Assembly (NCBI RefSeq): GCF_041381155.1
Contig: NC_091135.1
Location: 63,571,567-63,635,566 of the forward strand
Length of the DNA stretch: 64,000 bases
Direction: 5' to 3'
Source of the DNA: Argopecten irradians
Taxonomy: Eukaryota > Mollusca > Bivalvia > Pectinida > Pectinidae
Of this stretch, positions 58,806 through 64,000 are shown one piece after another; position 1 is the first letter of the stretch, and every line of letters begins with the position of its first letter. The notes under the pieces were generated by a model that searched no databases, was not told where the DNA came from, and worked only from the letters and a program-made list of their open reading frames with translations. The position numbers and the translations under genes were made by a program.

Positions 58806-59004
58806 CATGTAGAATTAAAGTGTTGGAAGAAGGATATGGTCACTGTTGATCCACATGTAGGATTCAAAGGTCGGTAGGAGGAGGAATGGTCACTGTTGAT
58901 CCACATGTAGGATTCAAGTGTTGGAAGGAGGAGGAATGATCACTGTTGATCCACATGTAGAATTCAAGTGTTGGATGAAGGAGGAATGGTCACTGTTGAT
59001 CCAG
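58806..59004. repeat. Minisatellite, 50-bp unit, ~4 copies
   Basis: About four copies with a period of exactly 50 bp (GGTCACTGTTGATCCACATG at about 58838, 58888, 58938 and 58988, followed by AGTGTTGGAAGGAGGAGG). It is a small array with moderate divergence. Confidence 0.9.
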
Positions 59005-59611
59005 CTATCACAATGCAGGACTCTTGTCCTGTGGTAGAAATGTGCTACAGGTGAAATATCATGTGACAACTCTGTTTAATATGTCATTACAGAAGATTTT
59101 AACTGATCGTCAAAACTTGTAAGGTGACAGGGTCCTTTCTTTTAGATACTGTGGTTACCCGATACTGCAGAGCAGCACTCAGATTTTGAATTTTGATTTC
59201 AATGCATTCTGGCCAATATTGAATTAAAATATTGTATCAACAATATTTTTCGGTACAAGCTCATCAAAGGACCAATTTTTGAGAATACAAATAAAGTTGT
59301 ATTTTACATTTTTACATCTGATGTACTTTTTCAAAAAATTGGATTTTAATGTGGAATAACCTTTCCAAAATTCACAAATCACGCAAAGATGCAACTTTGA
59401 AAAAACTTATCTACTGCAATTATCAAACTACCTTTTTACAAATAAGATCATTTATATGTTGGATATGCAGCTTACATATTCAGAAATATATTCTGTTATT
59501 TGTTTTTCATTTTGAAAATATAGTTGCTTTGGTTTGAACCAGGTCAATTTGCACCAATTGCCTCTTTTAAAACAGTCATATTGATAATGAGGTAATGATG
59601 ACTAATTACTG
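59005..59611. other. Unique AT-rich spacer, nothing recognised
   Basis: About 600 bp between the 50-bp and 30-bp arrays. No gene, RNA or mobile-element end is seen. Confidence 0.5.
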
Positions 59612-62475
59612 AAAAGACATACCCAATGCAATGAGCCAATGTGAAGACAAACACAAGGCAATAAAACAATGGGGAGAGACAAGGCAGTGAGCCAATTGAA
59701 AGACAGACACAAGACAAAAAACTAACGGGAAGACAGATACAAGGCAGTGAGCCAATGGGAAGACAGACACAAGGCAGTGAGCCAATGAGAAGACAGACAC
59801 AAGGCAATAAAACAATGGGGAGAGACAAGGCAGTGAGCCAATTGAAAGACAGACACAAGACAAAAAACTAATGGGAAGACAGATACAAGGCAGTGAGCCA
59901 ATGGGAAGACAGACACAAGGCAGTGAGCCAATGAGAAGACAGACACAAGGCAGTGAGCCAATGAGAAGACAGACACAAGGCGGTGAGTCAATGGGAAGAT
60001 AGACACACGGCAATAAGCCAATGGGAAGACAGGCACAAGGCAAAAAACTAATGGGAAGACAGACACAAGGCAGTGAGCCAATGGGAGGACAGACAAAAGG
60101 CAATGAGCCAATGGGAAGACAGACAGAAGGCAATGAGCCAATGGGAATATAGACACACGGCAATAAGCCAATGGGAAGACAGGCACAAGGCAATAACCAA
60201 ATGGGAAGACAGAAAAAAGGCAATAACCCAATGGGAAGAAAGGCACAAGGCAATAACCCAATGGGAAGAAAGGCACAAGGCAATAACCCAATGGGAAGAA
60301 AGGCACAGGGCAATAACCAAATGGGAAGACAGACAAAAGGCAAAAACCCAAGGGGAAGGCAGACACAAGACAATAACCCAATGGGATGATAGACACAAGG
60401 CAATGAGCCAATGAGAAGATGGCACAAGGCAAAAACCCAATGGGAAGACAGACAAAAGGCAATAACCCAATGGGAAGAACGGAACAAGGCAATAACCCAA
60501 TGGGAAGAAAGGCACAGGGCAATAACCAAATGGGAAGACAGATACAAGACAATAACCCGATGGGAATACAGACAAAAGGCAATGAGCCAATGAGAAGACA
60601 GACAAAAGGTAGTGAGCCAATGGGAAAGCAGACAAAAGGCAATGAGCCGATGGGAAGATAAACAAATGGCAATGAGCCAATGGGAAGACAGGCACAAGGC
60701 AAAAAACTAATGGGAAGACAGACACAAGGCAGTGAGCCAATGGGAGGACAGACAAAAGGCAATGAGCCAATGGGAAGACAGACAGAAGGCAATGAGCCAA
60801 TGGGAAGACAGACAGAAGGCAATAACCCAATGGGAAGACAGGCACAAGGCAATAACCCAATGGGAAGAAAGGCACAAGGCAATAACCCAATGGGAAGAAA
60901 GGCACAAGGCAATAACCCAATGGGAAGAAAGGCACAGGGCAATAACCAAATGGGAAGACAGACAAAAGGCAAAAACCCAAGGGGAAGGCAGACACAAGAC
61001 AATAACCCAATGGGATGATAGACACAAGGCAATGAGCCAATGAGAAGATGGCACAAGGCAAAAACCCAATGGGAAGACAGACAAAAGGCAATAACCCAAT
61101 GGGAAGAACGGAACAAGGCAATAACCCAATGGGAAGAAAGGCACAGGGCAATAACCAAATGGGAAGTCAGATACAAGACAATAACCCGATGGGAATACAG
61201 ACAAAAGGCAATGAGCCAATGAGAAGACAGACAAAAGGTAGTGAGCCAATGGGAAAGCAGACAAAAGGCAATGAGCCGATGGGAAGATAAACAAATGGCA
61301 ATGAGCCAATGGGAAGACAGGCACAAGGCAAAAAACTAATGGGAAGACAGACACAAGGCAGTGAGCCAATGGGAGGACAGACAAAAGGCAATGAGCCAAT
61401 GGGAAGACAGACAGAAGGCAATGAGCCAATGGGAATATAGACACACGGCAATAAGCCAATGGGAAGACAGGCACAAGGCAATGAGCCAATGGGAAGACAG
61501 ACAGAAGGCAATGAGCCAATGGGAAGACAGACAGAAGGCAATGAGCCAATGGGAATATAGACACACGGCAATAAGCCAATGGGAAGACAGGCACAAGGCA
61601 ATAACCAAATGGGAAGAAAGGCACAAGGCAATAACCCAATGGGAAGAAAGGCACAGGGCAATAACCAAATGGGAAGACAGACAAAAGGCAAAAACCCAAG
61701 GGGAAGGCAGACACAAGACAATAACCCAATGGGATGATAGACACAAGGCAATGAGCCAATGAGAAGATGGCACAAGGCAAAAACCCAATGGGAAGACAGA
61801 CAAAAGGCAATAACCCAATGGGAAGAAAGGAACAAGGCAATAACCCAATGGGAAGAAAGGCACAGGGCAATAACCAAATGGGAAGACAGATACAAGACAA
61901 TAACCCGATGGGAATACAGACAAAAGGCAATGAGCCAATGAGAAGACAGACAAAAGGCAGTGAGCCAATGGGAAAGCAGGCACAAGGCAATGAGCCAATG
62001 GGAAGATAGACACAAAGCAGACACAAGGCAATAAACCAATGGGAAGATAGACACAAGGCAAAAACCCAATGGGAAGACAGACAAAAGGCAATGAGCCAAT
62101 GGGAAGAGAGGCACAAGGCAATAACCCAATGGGAAGACAGACAAAAGGCAATAACCCTATGGGTAGAAAGGCACAAGACAATGACCCAATGGGAAGAAAG
62201 GCACAAGGCAATAACCAAATGGGACTACAGACAAAAGGCAATGAGCCAATGAGAAGACAGACACAAGACAATAAACCAATGGGTAGATAGACACAAGACA
62301 ATGAGCCAATGGGAAGAATGACAAAAAACAATGAGCCAATAGGAAGTTAAGTAACACAAAGTAATGAACCAATGAAAACACATTTATTACACAAAGGAAC
62401 CAATGGGAAACCACTAACATAAAATCAGTTGATAGCCAACATAGGAGCCAGATTGAGAAAACAGACACAAGGCAA
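59612..62475. repeat. Minisatellite, 30-bp unit, ~95 copies, CCAAT box in nearly every unit
   Basis: About 95 copies of a 30-bp unit hold AGCCAATGGGAAGACAGACA and CAAGGCAATG. Units vary (AACCCAATGGG, AACCAAATGGG, GAAAGGCACA). From about 62345 to 62475 they decay into unique DNA. AGCCAATGGG and ACCCAATGGG fit the NF-Y consensus. Several frames on both strands are open for 60-530 residues (reverse GSLPCVCLPI-type, forward MGRQTKGNNP-type), as expected of a 3n unit without stops. Blocks are duplicated: the segment at 60411 recurs at 61040 and 61759 with nearly the same variant order. Confidence 0.96.
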
Positions 62476-63389
62476 GTAATCTAAAGGAATATCGTAAAAA
62501 TATGTGGGATCCAACGGAAAGACACATCCAACGAATGAGGAAGAAAGGATGAAACAGAAGGTGAGGACAACCATCTACCATCACTGGGTCAATACCACAC
62601 ACAAGTTGTCCCTTCACCATGAGGAGGGGGGACATGTGTGTTGTCTTTTGATAAGTGGGACACAATAACAATGACCTATATAGGTCCTGGAAAAGAGGCT
62701 TGTTTTCCAATAGGCCTATTACTGATATCTGTAAGGTTCTAGTGTTTAAGGGTGTAAATCATTGAGGTTATAATCTTATATTCAAAATAAAGCTATCCCT
62801 CTTTCTTAACAAATATTCTATGTTTTCATAGACAAAGTCAATGCATAGTTTCTATCTAATTATACAAAGAAACAAAGCCTTCCCAATTTTTAAAAGCTTA
62901 GTAATAATATCTAATTCTCTATTTCATATTATTTTTTTTCTCAATAAATTAAGAAACAAAAGAGAAGGAGATTCTGTTTTATCTTCTATGCAGATTTGGT
63001 GGATATTTTTTATTATTTTATTTTCCTTATTTTCATTTGAAGACCATGATGCTGTGACTACCTATCAATTTCACTAGATATAAGACTGTTTAATGACGTT
63101 CACACTGTCCTAATATTTGGCTAACAACAATAATGTACATGTATATCATAAGTCACCAGTGCAAAAAGGAATGTTCAGCAGGATGGAACAGGCTAATTTA
63201 CAATAATATAAAAGAAGCAAGCAGGAATTTCAGATTTGACATTCATGGATGCTTATTATACCTTTCATTTAGAAATGACAAAGAATACCTTTGTGAGCAA
63301 AGTGAACTGCCACATTCTAAATTCTCACAAGAAGGCTTGAAATGAAGCCTAATTGTATTATGGCATCTGTTTTTTCTGAAGTGTTTTTA
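62476..63389. other. Unique AT-rich spacer, nothing recognised
   Basis: About 900 bp of non-repetitive DNA with short frames only and no recognised motif-rich block or RNA. Confidence 0.5.
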
Positions 63390-63990
63390 GTATGAAATCA
63401 CTGGTATGATGCCCTTGTGAAAGGCTTCATGACAGTTGATTAAATCTGTTAATAAGCCCCACTTGAAATTTTGCTGTATGACCTTGGATGAATTTTTTGT
63501 CGATTTCACAAGGGACATGTTTTGATGTGGTAAATGACAGAAAAATGATGCAGCCGTCATTTCCTGATAAGTGCGGAGTGATAGACAGCATTGATTAAGG
63601 GGAACAATCTCTCGCCAGGCCATAATGATGGACAGGGAGAAAAGAACTCACAGATAAATGGTCCGGCTAGCACATCTCTAAAATACAATTCAGCGACTCC
63701 CATCAGAGAGCCTGCCTGCAATTTCCTTTTAATTAGGCTAAGTAAGGTTGGAGAAAGGTCCTTCTAGTTATCACATTAATTAGTGGCCACCAGTAACCTA
63801 CCCTTGTAAAGACCTGTCAATTAATACAGTAGCGATGCATTGATTTCTCAGGCTCTGTTATTGAAAATTTTACCCCAATTAGCTTCAGCTTGATGTGATG
63901 GTGTGTCGGAATGGAATGGAGAGAAAGCTTGCTCAGAGAGCTACCATAATTTGGTACTATTATCATCAGGCGGTAATGCCTAGGTCAGCA
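63390..63990. promoter_or_regulatory. Candidate developmental enhancer-like non-coding element
   Basis: Unique DNA with at least nine homeodomain-type cores in about 600 bp. Examples are GTTGATTAAATC near 63437, CATTGATTAAGG near 63589, TTTTAATTAGGC near 63728, CATTAATTAGTGG near 63775, CTGTCAATTAATAC near 63815 and CCCCAATTAGC near 63873. The TGTCA-ATTA arrangement fits a TALE-plus-Hox or paired-type site, and TATGACCTTGG near 63477 is an extended nuclear-receptor half-site. There are no long frames and no repeat character. The density of intact motifs resembles conserved non-coding elements, but conservation cannot be checked from one sequence. Confidence 0.3.
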
Positions 63991-64000
63991 GGATAACAAA

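Noticed and set aside
59722-62218. Cys/Leu-rich minus-strand frames up to 534 residues in the 30-bp array
   Set aside because: The unit is 3n long and stop-free, several frames are open on both strands, and there are no domains or unique ends.
1-62475. CRISPR array interpretation of the regular repeats
   Set aside because: Units are directly abutting with no unique spacers, unit length exceeds normal CRISPR repeats in most arrays, and the SINE, LINE and pearl-like elements mark animal DNA.
1-62475. Telomeric repeat tract that would prove a subtelomere
   Set aside because: No TTAGGG/CCCTAA run is present. Subtelomeric location remains only one possible explanation for the array density.
1-64000. 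LTR retrotransposon or other virus-derived elements
   Set aside because: I looked for gag-pol motifs, primer-binding sites and paired long terminal repeats and saw none. The only reverse-transcriptase-related protein is the LINE ORF2 fragment.

Overview
The window is AT-rich metazoan DNA dominated by tandem repeats. The mobile elements suggest a mollusc, probably a bivalve. They are a tRNA-derived SINE with an intact target-site duplication, five non-autonomous elements built like the oyster 'pearl'/Helentron-derived (HINE) class, and the 3' half of an L1/Tx1-like LINE. The bivalve assignment is an inference from these families; no single-copy host gene settles it. I found no convincing host exon, tRNA, rRNA or other RNA gene.

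The main feature is a cluster of 13 unrelated minisatellites covering about 37 kb of 64 kb (about 58%). In order, with period in bp, they are: 1-500 (42), 1449-4996 (48), 10584-15780 (60), 17547-25508 (42), 29815-35782 (42), 36134-37282 (45), 38044-38274 (21), 40951-48006 (51), 52000-54041 (26), 54537-54834 (40), 57317-57530 (34), 58806-59004 (50) and 59612-62475 (30). All the long open reading frames lie in these arrays. They are explained by stop-free units whose length is a multiple of three, or, for the 26-bp unit, by a unit with no stop in any forward frame. I do not call them genes.

Between the arrays lie unique AT-rich spacers and the mobile elements. The SINE is at 10093-10311 (minus). 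Pearl/HINE-like elements lie at 15831-16780, 25966-26828, 27633-29413 (carrying another inserted at 27675-28825) and 49125-51183. A foldback element is at 51379-51520, and a 5'-truncated LINE is at about 55262-57068 (minus). Three unique stretches (about 7330-7680, 8150-8460 and 63390-63990) are dense in developmental transcription-factor motifs and look like candidate non-coding regulatory elements.

The observations most worth testing are these. (i) Several arrays repeat a near-consensus nucleic-acid-binding motif tens to hundreds of times: a nuclear-receptor palindrome, a consensus 5' splice site complementary to U1 snRNA, an NF-Y CCAAT box, a GATA site, and a hairpin with an E-box. (ii) Array periods are biased to multiples of three, and three unrelated arrays share a 42-bp period. 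(iii) Higher-order duplication blocks are visible inside several arrays. (iv) The pearl-like elements keep their termini while carrying unrelated core repeats.
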